In this document: positions 54,501-62,720 of the stretch, one piece after another | Numbering within the stretch: the stretch's first letter is position 1 | How the letters are laid out: each line of letters begins with the position of its first letter | From: Parietichytrium sp. I65-24A | Taxonomy: Eukaryota > Sar > Bigyra > Thraustochytrida > Thraustochytriidae | Direction of reading: 5' to 3' | Length of the DNA stretch: 64,000 nt | NCBI GenBank assembly: GCA_012862575.1 | Contig: BLSF01000082.1 | Span: 89,646-153,645 of the forward strand | Position numbers and translations under genes: made by a program | Notes under the pieces: generated by a model | Seen by the model: only the letters and a program-made list of their open reading frames with translations | Databases searched by the model: none | What the model was told of the DNA's origin: nothing

Positions 54501-56322
54501 CACCCACAACTTTGCGCTCTTGATCCAAAACGCCAGCATCTCGTCACACAACGCTTCATTGGGTGCGAACGAGTATGTTGCCATCAATCTAGATGCCTAC
54601 TCAACAGCGATGCGAGAGTATGAACTTGGTCTTTACGATCAACGAGAGACGTTCTCCTCATCATTACAAAGTGTGTACGATTCGCTAGAGTATTTTCAGT
54701 TGCAGGTGAAGGAAGGTATGGAAACCACCAACCAAAGCTATTCAGTCCTCGAGTCGACGTTGACCATCTCAGGCTTGGCTCAACTTGTGGCGGGAACCAA
54801 TAGCAGCAACTTGGAGATCCAGAATGACATGGGTGTCAATAATCGTCTGTGGACCATCCTGCAGAATTCTTTCGGTGATGGCTCACTTGCAGACACACTG
54901 ATGTTGATTAGCACGATGCACGCTGAAGACGGCGAAGCAAGAATCGAAGAGATGTTTCCGCTGTCCCGAGCGATATCTTTTACAATCTTGGGTGCTACTA
55001 TTTTGATGCTCGGAAGAACGATCCACCCTTTGCTTCGGCCGAAACAATCCAACTCCATTGAACAGAGCCGCTACGAGGTCATGGACGTCTTGCTCTCAAT
55101 TCCCAAGCACATGCTTGCAGACGTAAAGGGGCGCTATCGGTATAGGCTTGAAACGGAGCACGACTATATCATCACAGACATCGATGACGAAAGTATGCTG
55201 CAGGAATTGGACAAGGCTGGAAATTCGCATTCTTTGCAGAAACCTAATTCGGGGAGGGGAAAAGCAAAGTCGACTCGCAAAGTGGCTCCCAAGTCCTCCA
55301 AGTTGTCATCGGACAAGTACAAGTCGAGAAATATTCTTGAAGACAAGTCAAAGGAGTCACTGCGAGAGGGGAAACGTAGTCTGCTTGCAAGAGTATTTTG
55401 TTGCTGTCGCTATGCTCGTGCCTGGTTGAAATGGTACAAAGAGCTCAGAAACCATCTTGCGACCAAGAAGATGATGATCGTTCGGACGTACGGAGTTGTG
55501 CTACTCTGCATCGCATACTGGACTTTGAATCAGATGTTCGGAATGCTTAGCTTGGAGCCAGTCTTAAAATCTGCAAGTTTTGATATGAACGACTTTTTGA
55601 AAATGTCTTCATATCAGCTCATGTGCTTTTCAGGGCTTCGAATGACAGTAGCTTTACAAAATGACTTTGGGCCCACCATCGACTTCGACTCCAGTGTCGT
55701 TCTTGAGTACTCGAACGAGGCAAAGGCTCTATTCAACGAGATCATCAACGGGAACACCACTCGCGGCTCGCTTGGCATTTTCAAACGAGATGCAGCGTAT
55801 CAAAGTCCTGCTGTTCGGACACTCTTTTTGGAAAACGCCTGTGTCGGGCACAGTGACCAATCAGATTGCGAGCTTGCCTTGAACGGCGTTCTTTCTACCG
55901 GCCTTCACACTGGCCTGGTAGAGATATTTCAATTAATGAACGACGTGTACAGCATTGTTGAGCAAAACAGCAACATGGCGTTGGAAGGCTTCATGCAAAA
56001 CGCCAACGAGAGTGAGGAGTTTCTGATAAGGTTTCTGCTGCCCCAAATCGCTTTGATGACGTCGCACCAGTACAACTTTATTGAAGACCTCATTGACCAG
56101 TCGCGGACAGATAGAAGAAACATTTTCGTTTCCTTCGTTCTGGCCTGCTTCCTGATGTTCTTTGTCGTTGTTCGGCCCATGTTAGCAAAGCTAGACAATT
56201 CCGTGAAACAGTCGAGGCGACTTCTTCTCCTGCTCCCGTCCGATTTTGTGGAAGACCCAACAATCAAACGCAAGATAATCAAGCTTTCGTTCGCTCAAAC
56301 CAACCAACATGTCCCACATTGA
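51505..56322 (+). CDS. Tmc-like multi-pass membrane protein with a PAS domain
   Basis: This is an uninterrupted ORF of 1605 residues from ATG 51505. It has the layout of the large protist proteins related to Dictyostelium TmcB/TmcC. Around ten hydrophobic helices lie in residues 45-350. A cytosolic helical-repeat region follows (about 390-560, for example IHARNILAQAQRRDPGIEFD and YGTFLLEIANDPRFG). A PAS fold sits at about 589-700 (GVVIIGTLEREKNMIISCN, ATAARILKVSQ). Then comes an acidic, disordered linker, and a second membrane part with helices near 950, 1156, 1323 and 1537. Between these helices lie Asn/Ser-rich loops with several N-x-S/T sequons, so they are probably extracellular. PAS domains often sense ligands or redox state, so a sensor at the plasma or an internal membrane is likely, but ligand and output are unknown. 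Confidence 0.85.
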   Translation: MASGALVRGREAKSMLTAGNTIMDKISLAWETFRYGFEGVLFSMEHERNTPKYVFLLEIIIDTCQMLSLIIPRKESVLFGPISTVWDGFAQAFAYTQFDFILREWIGELPVLIVALMLVLVEFANIILFAVSWTKNEFRSLWTVKLLRNTTHLLVTVLYIPILSTFFADLFACDNISPALCYILIPLTIAVSIIFVIFSLAVSLALFDMSPTGGRTAMPHAQFSSGHLAVQTLWVILQTVIGQNGEEEVSLALKFVWISLTVLPSAALAYAFVWYQPYYSKSSSTIRGIASCITAYTSLAIAALITIHHDETEQKTTDADIGVLLIGGWVLLVPSALSAIHFRRAKLLDKPIEKCSNSLEVELKGRFFLQEIEVTTESFQDPEFRERIAIVKTWYEEGMKMFPKAAGICVFYAEVLIAYDPSSHAIHARNILAQAQRRDPGIEFDFSIFKARRTLEQDAMRNTDIVSVISREKFEKEASENDKQSCLHLYELWGELEKTTPDENVISALADKINNAARAAAVAYSKLLQLAPHDTQLMRRYGTFLLEIANDPRFGSNLIQKSEQTERYNTKHGIASHSDLDNVSSESCGVVIIGTLEREKNMIISCNATAARILKVSQRALVGNSFNEFIVSSPQKPFDLVGYLEKSDPSLAINRVMPDIFVKTNPADPTIVSRVDMKLRTFTPDGADCNIILSFTPASETPGTYFMVGFEPTPEPPKVDLKAVERIRSLKRASTKWASERSIAVGSEQENLLGEKAFSASILGFSPGLKEFAKKFDMENSIEDAEPSEFASALLEHINADTEDVRSETEAMVLETRDLDILGYKVVEYRLLDPTVGATAGIDALSNIAGDSDSDDFSDSIDAKSSEINNEAGSEISETPMDDDKVGDLVSQSVSIRDNVSLSGGRRKGGGRTKASSVGSSVGETWDQIKERIQIAGSKSHPTIRSVRNMYRYAIMATIFFMAGEIFFQTIYITRFEIDLQSTKNASNLVLAATRVAYYTHNFALLIQNASISSHNASLGANEYVAINLDAYSTAMREYELGLYDQRETFSSSLQSVYDSLEYFQLQVKEGMETTNQSYSVLESTLTISGLAQLVAGTNSSNLEIQNDMGVNNRLWTILQNSFGDGSLADTLMLISTMHAEDGEARIEEMFPLSRAISFTILGATILMLGRTIHPLLRPKQSNSIEQSRYEVMDVLLSIPKHMLADVKGRYRYRLETEHDYIITDIDDESMLQELDKAGNSHSLQKPNSGRGKAKSTRKVAPKSSKLSSDKYKSRNILEDKSKESLREGKRSLLARVFCCCRYARAWLKWYKELRNHLATKKMMIVRTYGVVLLCIAYWTLNQMFGMLSLEPVLKSASFDMNDFLKMSSYQLMCFSGLRMTVALQNDFGPTIDFDSSVVLEYSNEAKALFNEIINGNTTRGSLGIFKRDAAYQSPAVRTLFLENACVGHSDQSDCELALNGVLSTGLHTGLVEIFQLMNDVYSIVEQNSNMALEGFMQNANESEEFLIRFLLPQIALMTSHQYNFIEDLIDQSRTDRRNIFVSFVLACFLMFFVVVRPMLAKLDNSVKQSRRLLLLLPSDFVEDPTIKRKIIKLSFAQTNQHVPH

Positions 56323-56565
56323 CCAAGTCAAAACTCTGTGCTATCTGGAACTCATTATCCACGAGCCACTATAACGGAAGAATTCGATTTTTCACCCTTT
56401 TGTTTTTCAATTTACATTGAATATAAAGTAAGTTAGAAGTGATCCCAGCAATCAGTGATAGCGCGCTGAAGCGAAGGCCATTGGCGTTCTTCATTACAAG
56501 GGACAAGAAAAGGTTCTGTCACATCAACAGCACTGCTCACAGTCAGGAAAATGGAGAAATTGTTT

Positions 56566-57741
56566 TTATTGAAATAATTCCGGAGTTTCGCTGTCGATAA
56601 AATTCAGCGTTGTTCCAACACGATCTTGCCAAACGCCAAGCTTGTCGCGCAGTGTCGCTAACTGTGACTGGTCCAGGACCCTTGGCTTTAGCCACGAGAT
56701 ATGCACCATTTGATCCACCTCATCAATTTGGCCCTTAATCAAACCCTTTGACATAGCCTTCATAAGCAACCACTCGACTTGCTCCATCTCCAGCTTTGTA
56801 AAAACGGCGATTTCTTTGAGCGTCAAAAGCCGGTCGTCAGGTGGCCTCATGAAGACGGCTTGCATGAGACAGAGCAGTGCGATTTTCTGACGCAAGATCT
56901 CAAAATTTTGAACCAAGACTGGCTGTGCATTTATGGCCTCCTTGTTGGAGGAGCAGAGCGAACTAAACTGGTCAATGTCTCCCGCGGAAAACACCTTGAG
57001 CATCTCGTGGAGCCACTGGTGATCTGTGCCCTCCAAGCAGCTCAAGATCGGCTGAGCGAGCACCTCGCCGTAGTTGAACACGGTTTCGCCAACAAGGGCG
57101 GCGAGGGACATGTCAATTGCCAGCCTCTTTTGAATTGTCGGTTCCAAAGTGTCTTGCGGCGTGTACGCAAGAAACTGGATACAGGATTTGTAGAACTCGT
57201 CTGCTGGACCAGCAACTTTAAAGTATTCACAAGAAACCCGGTAATAGCTCGAGTTTACTACAGTTTCCGCGCCTGACCCAGCCAACGACTGCAAAATTGG
57301 CTGCGACTCATCCATGATCGCTCGAGCCTTCTTCATATCCTCCTCTCCCCCGAGCTGCACGAGCAGCTCTGCGACTGCCATTCGGGCCACGAGAAAAGCC
57401 TCGTCACCGAGCCTCGCCCGCTTCTCCACGATGAATTCCATGAAGCCAATGGCATCTTTCACTTCGCTCGCCTTAATTGGTCGCGATGGAAAGTACTGCT
57501 GCGCGATCACCGACGCGACCTGCACGAACTTGAGCTGATTGATCTTGCCTTCGAATTTCGCGATGAAGTTCTCGTATAAATCGATCAAATTACGCCCTTT
57601 GCTAAACTCCGGCCGCAGCACTGCCGCGCAGAGCTCCTCCGTCAGCTGGTGCCAAAGCTTTCCATGGTACAAATCTCCAATCTTCTGATACTGCTCGCCC
57701 AGCTCAGGGTACTTGCTCGTCTCCTTGTCCAAGAAATCCAT
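56566..57741 (-). CDS. RPN9: RPN9 / PSMD13, 26S proteasome lid subunit
   Basis: RPN9 is one of the PCI-domain subunits of the 19S regulatory particle lid of the 26S proteasome, which positions the deubiquitinase RPN11. The product is 391 residues (human PSMD13 is about 376). The N-terminal helical repeats contain LYENFIAKFEGKINQLKFVQ and a conserved SYYRVSCEYFKVAGPADEFYKS-type segment near 166-188. The C-terminal PCI winged-helix part (about 285-360) has ILRQKIALLCLMQAVF, TLKEIAVFTKLEMEQVEWLL and MVHISWLKPRVLD. The start is ATG 57739-57741. On the coding strand a GA tract directly abuts the start codon (57742-57768). Confidence 0.97.
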   Translation of the reverse strand: MDFLDKETSKYPELGEQYQKIGDLYHGKLWHQLTEELCAAVLRPEFSKGRNLIDLYENFIAKFEGKINQLKFVQVASVIAQQYFPSRPIKASEVKDAIGFMEFIVEKRARLGDEAFLVARMAVAELLVQLGGEEDMKKARAIMDESQPILQSLAGSGAETVVNSSYYRVSCEYFKVAGPADEFYKSCIQFLAYTPQDTLEPTIQKRLAIDMSLAALVGETVFNYGEVLAQPILSCLEGTDHQWLHEMLKVFSAGDIDQFSSLCSSNKEAINAQPVLVQNFEILRQKIALLCLMQAVFMRPPDDRLLTLKEIAVFTKLEMEQVEWLLMKAMSKGLIKGQIDEVDQMVHISWLKPRVLDQSQLATLRDKLGVWQDRVGTTLNFIDSETPELFQ

Positions 57742-58692
57742 CTCTCTTTCTCTCTCCCTCTCTCTCTGTTTGTCTCTTTGTTTGTTTGTTTGTGTGTTTG
57801 TTTGTGTGCGAGCCTACCGGTCACGAGTAGACGGGACTATCCCTCCTGCTTTCTCCTCCGCGAAAGAGAGGCGCGCGGACCTTTCCCCTTCCTCTTCCCG
57901 AGTGTTATTTGCCGACCGTTCTTCTTTCTTTGAGTCTTTGTTTGGGCGGGACGGTTTGCTCGGTGCGCGGTGGCGGGTGCTATAGTAATCTGTAGTTGAT
58001 GGGAGAGAGGGCGTAGGGGAAATCAGCTTCGCAAAGGTTCCTTCGTCGCGAGAGGAAGACTAGTGAATGAGGTAGTTGTTGTTAGATGTTCGGCTGTTCT
58101 CTGAAAACGAACGATCCATTGTTCGTTTTCCTGGATGCTCGCTTGCGTGCTACCGAGGTCATATGCGATGCTAACTTACAGGGCTCATCTACGCAAATAT
58201 ATACGGAGACCCACTCGACGTTAGCACATGGCTAATTCATTCCCTAGGTGCTACTTGTGCCATTAACGATCACAGTACGACCTTGGCGGAAGGAACAAAT
58301 GATCAGCTTCCTGTTCACGATCAATCGGAACAAAGGGCAATCAGGCATTGGCCAATGCCGCCAATGCCCAAGAAAGACGGAGAGAGAAAAACACATCGCG
58401 CAACAGTGGAACTGAGTGTGTTTGGGCTCGCGGGAGACGCATGCTGGCTGTGTTTTCGGGTTCCAAATACGCCGCCATAGACGGGAGAACCGGCCGGAGA
58501 GTGTGGCGCTTCGCAGTCGCGTGTTTGTGAGTGTTTTGGGGGAAACTGTGCAAAGGCGAAAGTGTCGCTCGGCTGATTCGACGTCAATCATCTGCGGTGA
58601 ACGAGAGGAGATTGGAGATTGGAGATAATAGTATATTCATGTTCGTAGGGCGCCAGGTCGCCAGAGCGTGAACTTGTGCTTGAGTAGAGACG
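57742..58692. other. Divergent intergenic region between RPN9 and the TTL-family gene
   Basis: CT run at 57742-57768 then (TTTG)n at about 57769-57806. A GAGGAGATTGGAGATTGGAGATAATAG repeat lies near 58603 before the TTL-type gene. The segment 58080-58130 has GAACGAACGATCCATTGTTCG as an imperfect inverted repeat. No gene is seen. Confidence 0.5.
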
Positions 58693-60459
58693 ATGACTGC
58701 GAATGGTAAGCCACAGAGCGTGGGCGGAGCGCCGTTTCTGCACCTATTTTTGTGGGCGATGGTGGGCGGGCTCGTGCTACATCTTCTGCGGAATAAAGAA
58801 GCGTCGGCGGGCGACCCTACTGTGTGGAACGAACATCATGCACTTGTTCCGAGCCAAGTATTGCGCACGGTGCCGCCATGGCAGCTGAGGGCGTACGACT
58901 CGGTGAAGAAGAGCCTCAGCAAGGGACAACGAAATGTGCATACCTCGATATGCAGGAAGCCGTACATGCCCGTGCAGGTGGATAATCCGTTTCAGAGTGA
59001 GAACCAGTTTGGCTTCGTGAAGCGGTCGTACATTTGCATGCGCTTTGAAAAAGGGCGTTGCCGTGGCCAGGCTATGGAGGAGCTGTGGAATAGGCGGTAT
59101 TACAAAAAGTACGACACGGTGGAAGGCACATTCTTGATGACGGACACAACGGCGCTCAATCGAATGAAGCGCGACGACATGGACACGTTCAACAAGATTA
59201 TGCACGCTAGCGAAGGTGAAAATTACATCAGCGCTCTTGATGGAGGAGATGCCGTCAGCGGCAACAAGGCCAGACAGCTGGAGGTCAAGCGAACGTACAC
59301 GGAGCAATTCGGGTGCGACTACAACGACTTGAGACTGCAGCCCCCTCAATTTACCATGCACAAGCCGAAAGAGTGCAAGGCGTTTTTTGAATTTGCTGAT
59401 CAAAACCCTGGCCACATGTGGATTCAGAAGCCAATCCTCGGCCAAGGAGGTGTGGGAATCACCTTGCATAACTCTCACAAAGACTTTGAGAGCCTTCGTG
59501 CGTGCAAAAAGTCGGGAAAAAACGACAAAGACGACAATAGGTACATCATTCAGGATTACATCCAGAAACCCCTACTCATTCATGGGCGTAAATTCGACAT
59601 TCGCGTTTACATGCTCATTGCCAGCTCCATGCCTTACTTTGTATTCTACCACCCGGGCTACCTTCGTCGCTCCATCACCAAATACGTGGAGAAGTCGACA
59701 AATCAAACGAATTTCCTCACCAATACACATTACCAATCACTGGTGGAGAATTTCGAGCTGAAGGACCACATCTGGGGCTTTGAAAGGTTTCAAAAGTACT
59801 TGTCAGATCACAACGTGGCTGGAGCGCAGTACGTGTCAACTGTGCTGAACTCTGCGATCAAAAAGGGCCTGCTTTTTAACTTCCAGAGCGCTCGTGACGA
59901 CCTCGTTCGCCGCCGCGGGAGTTATCACTTGTTTGGGCTCGATTTCATGGTCGACGACGAGCTTCGTGTGCACTTTATCGAAGCGAACGGCTACCCCGGT
60001 TTTACCTGGTCCAAGGACTTTCCAACTCGTACATTGGTGACAGCGATGTTCGACATGCTTATCGAACTGCACGAAGCTCCCACTGCTTTTGAGCGCATGA
60101 CACAGGGTGACATGTACGGAAGCTTTGAGCTGATTTACAACGAGCTGGAAGATGACTGCTCTGAGAAGATGTACAATCCGTGCGTGGAATTTGCCCATTT
60201 CAATGCAATTCCTATGAAGAAAATGGCTGAGGAGATCAGTATCATACACGACACTGGCAGGAGGACTCGCTTTCAGGCAAACAAGAAAGTCAAAGAAGAC
60301 GCCAGGCGCGCTCAGCAGGTATGTAAGGACCAGGGCTTGGACTTGAAGAGCTCCGAGTGCTCGGCAGCCATGCGAAGTGATCGCAGAGCTAAATTCGTCA
60401 AAATGTTCAAAGAAATCCAGGAGTGGGAGCTGATCAATACTTTCGTTGCTGGCATGTAA
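58693..60459 (+). CDS. Tubulin tyrosine ligase-like (TTL) protein with an N-terminal membrane anchor
   Basis: TTL-family enzymes use an ATP-grasp fold to ligate Tyr, Glu or Gly to proteins, usually tubulin. This product (588 residues) has the TTL core at about 225-450: WIQKPILGQGGVGI (phosphate loop), YIIQDYIQKPLLIHGRKFDI with FDIRVYMLI, and the metal-binding FGLDFMVDDELRVHFIEANG. A hydrophobic helix at about 15-33 (FLHLFLWAMVGGLVLHLL) is unusual for this family. Charges on the two sides (Lys before; Arg and Lys just after) do not settle which side faces the cytosol. If the catalytic domain is cytosolic, the enzyme could act on microtubules near a membrane. If lumenal, its substrate is not tubulin. 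A Lys/Arg-rich helical tail follows the catalytic domain. Confidence 0.87.
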   Translation: MTANGKPQSVGGAPFLHLFLWAMVGGLVLHLLRNKEASAGDPTVWNEHHALVPSQVLRTVPPWQLRAYDSVKKSLSKGQRNVHTSICRKPYMPVQVDNPFQSENQFGFVKRSYICMRFEKGRCRGQAMEELWNRRYYKKYDTVEGTFLMTDTTALNRMKRDDMDTFNKIMHASEGENYISALDGGDAVSGNKARQLEVKRTYTEQFGCDYNDLRLQPPQFTMHKPKECKAFFEFADQNPGHMWIQKPILGQGGVGITLHNSHKDFESLRACKKSGKNDKDDNRYIIQDYIQKPLLIHGRKFDIRVYMLIASSMPYFVFYHPGYLRRSITKYVEKSTNQTNFLTNTHYQSLVENFELKDHIWGFERFQKYLSDHNVAGAQYVSTVLNSAIKKGLLFNFQSARDDLVRRRGSYHLFGLDFMVDDELRVHFIEANGYPGFTWSKDFPTRTLVTAMFDMLIELHEAPTAFERMTQGDMYGSFELIYNELEDDCSEKMYNPCVEFAHFNAIPMKKMAEEISIIHDTGRRTRFQANKKVKEDARRAQQVCKDQGLDLKSSECSAAMRSDRRAKFVKMFKEIQEWELINTFVAGM

Positions 60460-60818
60460 GAGGTGAAGGTGATTTTTAATCTTGTTACCCACCCAACTCT
60501 CTGCACTGCGACTGACTGCGAGTCTTTTTGCTTCAAACTCTCGCAGCAGATTTCAGCCGTTTTGTCTTCTTTTTTCTTTTTATAAAAAAACGTGTACTGC
60601 ATATTTGTCCCTCCCTTTTGCTCTAAGCACTACGATTCATACTGTTTGGGCGATTATTGCATCGACGTCAGCCTGTACTTCGCGTGTATCGGGCGCTTTT
60701 CGACAAGATTATAAAAAATGGGTTGAGAAATGAATGAATTACCGAATTTAATTTTGAGATGTAATGTTGCTGTTGCTCGAAGTGCTATCCTGCGCTTCTC
60801 TCTATCCCCCCAAGAAAT
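60460..60818. other. Short convergent intergenic region
   Basis: This is 359 bp between two gene ends. TTTTCTTTTTATAAAAAAACG lies near 60570 and is a likely part of a 3' end. No gene is seen. Confidence 0.5.
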
Positions 60819-62720
60819 TTAGACGGAAAGTGCGTTTTGAAGGTTGCAGGCCCAGCCAGTGTAGCCTTTAAAGCAGCTGCAGATGCCAGTCTCGCGATCG
60901 CACAGTCCACGACCACTGCACTCTTCTTTCTCGGTTGTACCTTCACCATAGATCCAAACCTCTGCTGTACCAGTGGTAGCAGTCTCGGACTTGTCGCTAT
61001 CTGAACCAACGTATTCACTCTTGAGAACTGCGAATCCTGCTGCGTCGACACTGTCGTAAGTGACCGAGGTCACCTTTGGTGTGTTGGAGTTCCAACCGTT
61101 TACCTTGATCATGTCACCTGCAGTGATAACATTGCTGACATCAATCGTGAACTCTACGGCGTGGCTGACTAGTTCGACCTCCATTGCTGCAGAGGAGCAA
61201 TCAGAAATATCCTCTTTCACCGTCATAATGGCATTGGAAGTTTTCGCATTGACTGTGAATGTGCCCAGCAGCTTGGTGCCGCAGGTGATCTTGACACGAG
61301 CGTCAGGGTAGAAATCGTCGCATCCATTGGCTTTAAGTGTCACCGTCTTCGTAGACGCCACGATGGTGCAACTGTCTCCGCTCGTGCAAGTAGCAGCGGT
61401 CAAAGCAGAAGGATGCTCGTACTTTGCGATGATTCCAGTGATGCTGTTATCAGTTGTCAAAGCAACTTCCTTGGTGGCAGCGACGGATGATGCTGCCAAA
61501 CTTGTCTCGCTCTGAGAATTTGTTTTGCCGTCGACGTCCACACTGGACACGTCGACTTGCAGTAGGGCCAAGTTGCCAGGATTGTTTTCGAACTCGACCT
61601 CCAGTCGCACTCCGAACGGATAGAGCACCTTGTAGCAGGTGTACTCGTTGTCAGCGATGGTGACTAAGGTGGAGTGGTCCAATTCATAGGCTTTGTCATC
61701 GCCAGCTCTGTTGATCCACATTGGCTCTCCTGAATTAAGAGTTGTGCAGCGTATATAGTCTTCATTATCCATTCCACCAGTCATTACCCCGGATGTAAAC
61801 GTGACTGTAGCAGGGATTAACGTCTCGATGTATCCTTCGGACACAGTAACCCCGCTTAAAACATCGTCTGGAAGGCCGTTCAACGCAGTTTCTGCGTCGT
61901 CGTCCATGTCGGTAGCAGATCCGGCGTATGCTTCGACGGTGATTCCATCCGTGGTCCATGTCTGGCCGTTGTAGTCGGTGTATTTGAGCTTGATGTGCCC
62001 CCCAAGGGTGTAACTGGTTCCTACAGTGCCGTCGACGTACACGTCCACGTACTGTTTCTCGTTTTGCTGACTGGTGGTGAGTGGATCATCACCATAGCCG
62101 CACTTGCGCTGCGAGCAGTCTGGGCCGGTGTAACTTGCGTCGCAAACGCAAGAACGGGACATGTCTTTGTCCCAGAGAATGTATTCATATGAGCCCTTTT
62201 GCTGGCCCACAGTCTTGCACACTCCGTGTCCGCTGCAGCTATTTGGGCACGAGGAGCGCTGGCATGCGGAGCCTTCGTAACCGGCGAAGCACGCGCACTC
62301 TCCGGTCTCTCGATCGCACAGACCCATGTTGGAGCACTCCATATAGTAGTGACCCTCGTCTTTGTCGGCAGTGTTGCCATATGCTGGCCAGGACTCCCAG
62401 GTTCCCTGTGGCTCATTCTGGCTAATCACGTAGTCGAGCCCGGACTTTTTGAAGTAGTGGTCCGTGTCGTAAATGGTGATTCCGTTCACGTCACCGTCGT
62501 TGTTGACATCTCCATTCGCATTCGTCACGACCCATGCCCAGCCCACTGGACAGAACCTCTCGCTGCAGTCACCGCCACCCCAGTCAGGGTAGCAGGAGCA
62601 CGCGTCAAATTCACCGCACACTCCGTGTCCAGAGCATGCGTTCGGGCACTCCGCATGGGCCAATTGCACCGAAGTGCCAAGCGCCGCGGCTGCTATCAGC
62701 GCCGCCGTACACCCTTTCAT
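60819..62720 (-). CDS. Secreted EGF-type repeat protein
   Basis: The product is 633 residues. A signal peptide (residues 1-23, MKGCTAALIAAAALGTSVQL then AHA) directs it to secretion, and no membrane helix or GPI-type tail follows. EGF/tenascin-type modules flank a central beta-rich region: ACSGHGVCGEFDACSCYPDW near 28, CSNMGLCDRETGECACFAGY near 129, CSGHGVC near 162 with CVCDASYTGPDCSQRKCGYG near 191, and a last one at the very end (CSGRGLCDRETGICSCFKGY, then TGWACN). The middle (about 215-595) is Thr/Val/Asp-rich beta sequence. The pattern CDRETGxCxCFxGYxGxACxR is one I associate with stramenopile cell-surface or extracellular-matrix proteins. The role is inferred to be structural or adhesive. 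Confidence 0.88.
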   Translation of the reverse strand: MKGCTAALIAAAALGTSVQLAHAECPNACSGHGVCGEFDACSCYPDWGGGDCSERFCPVGWAWVVTNANGDVNNDGDVNGITIYDTDHYFKKSGLDYVISQNEPQGTWESWPAYGNTADKDEGHYYMECSNMGLCDRETGECACFAGYEGSACQRSSCPNSCSGHGVCKTVGQQKGSYEYILWDKDMSRSCVCDASYTGPDCSQRKCGYGDDPLTTSQQNEKQYVDVYVDGTVGTSYTLGGHIKLKYTDYNGQTWTTDGITVEAYAGSATDMDDDAETALNGLPDDVLSGVTVSEGYIETLIPATVTFTSGVMTGGMDNEDYIRCTTLNSGEPMWINRAGDDKAYELDHSTLVTIADNEYTCYKVLYPFGVRLEVEFENNPGNLALLQVDVSSVDVDGKTNSQSETSLAASSVAATKEVALTTDNSITGIIAKYEHPSALTAATCTSGDSCTIVASTKTVTLKANGCDDFYPDARVKITCGTKLLGTFTVNAKTSNAIMTVKEDISDCSSAAMEVELVSHAVEFTIDVSNVITAGDMIKVNGWNSNTPKVTSVTYDSVDAAGFAVLKSEYVGSDSDKSETATTGTAEVWIYGEGTTEKEECSGRGLCDRETGICSCFKGYTGWACNLQNALSV

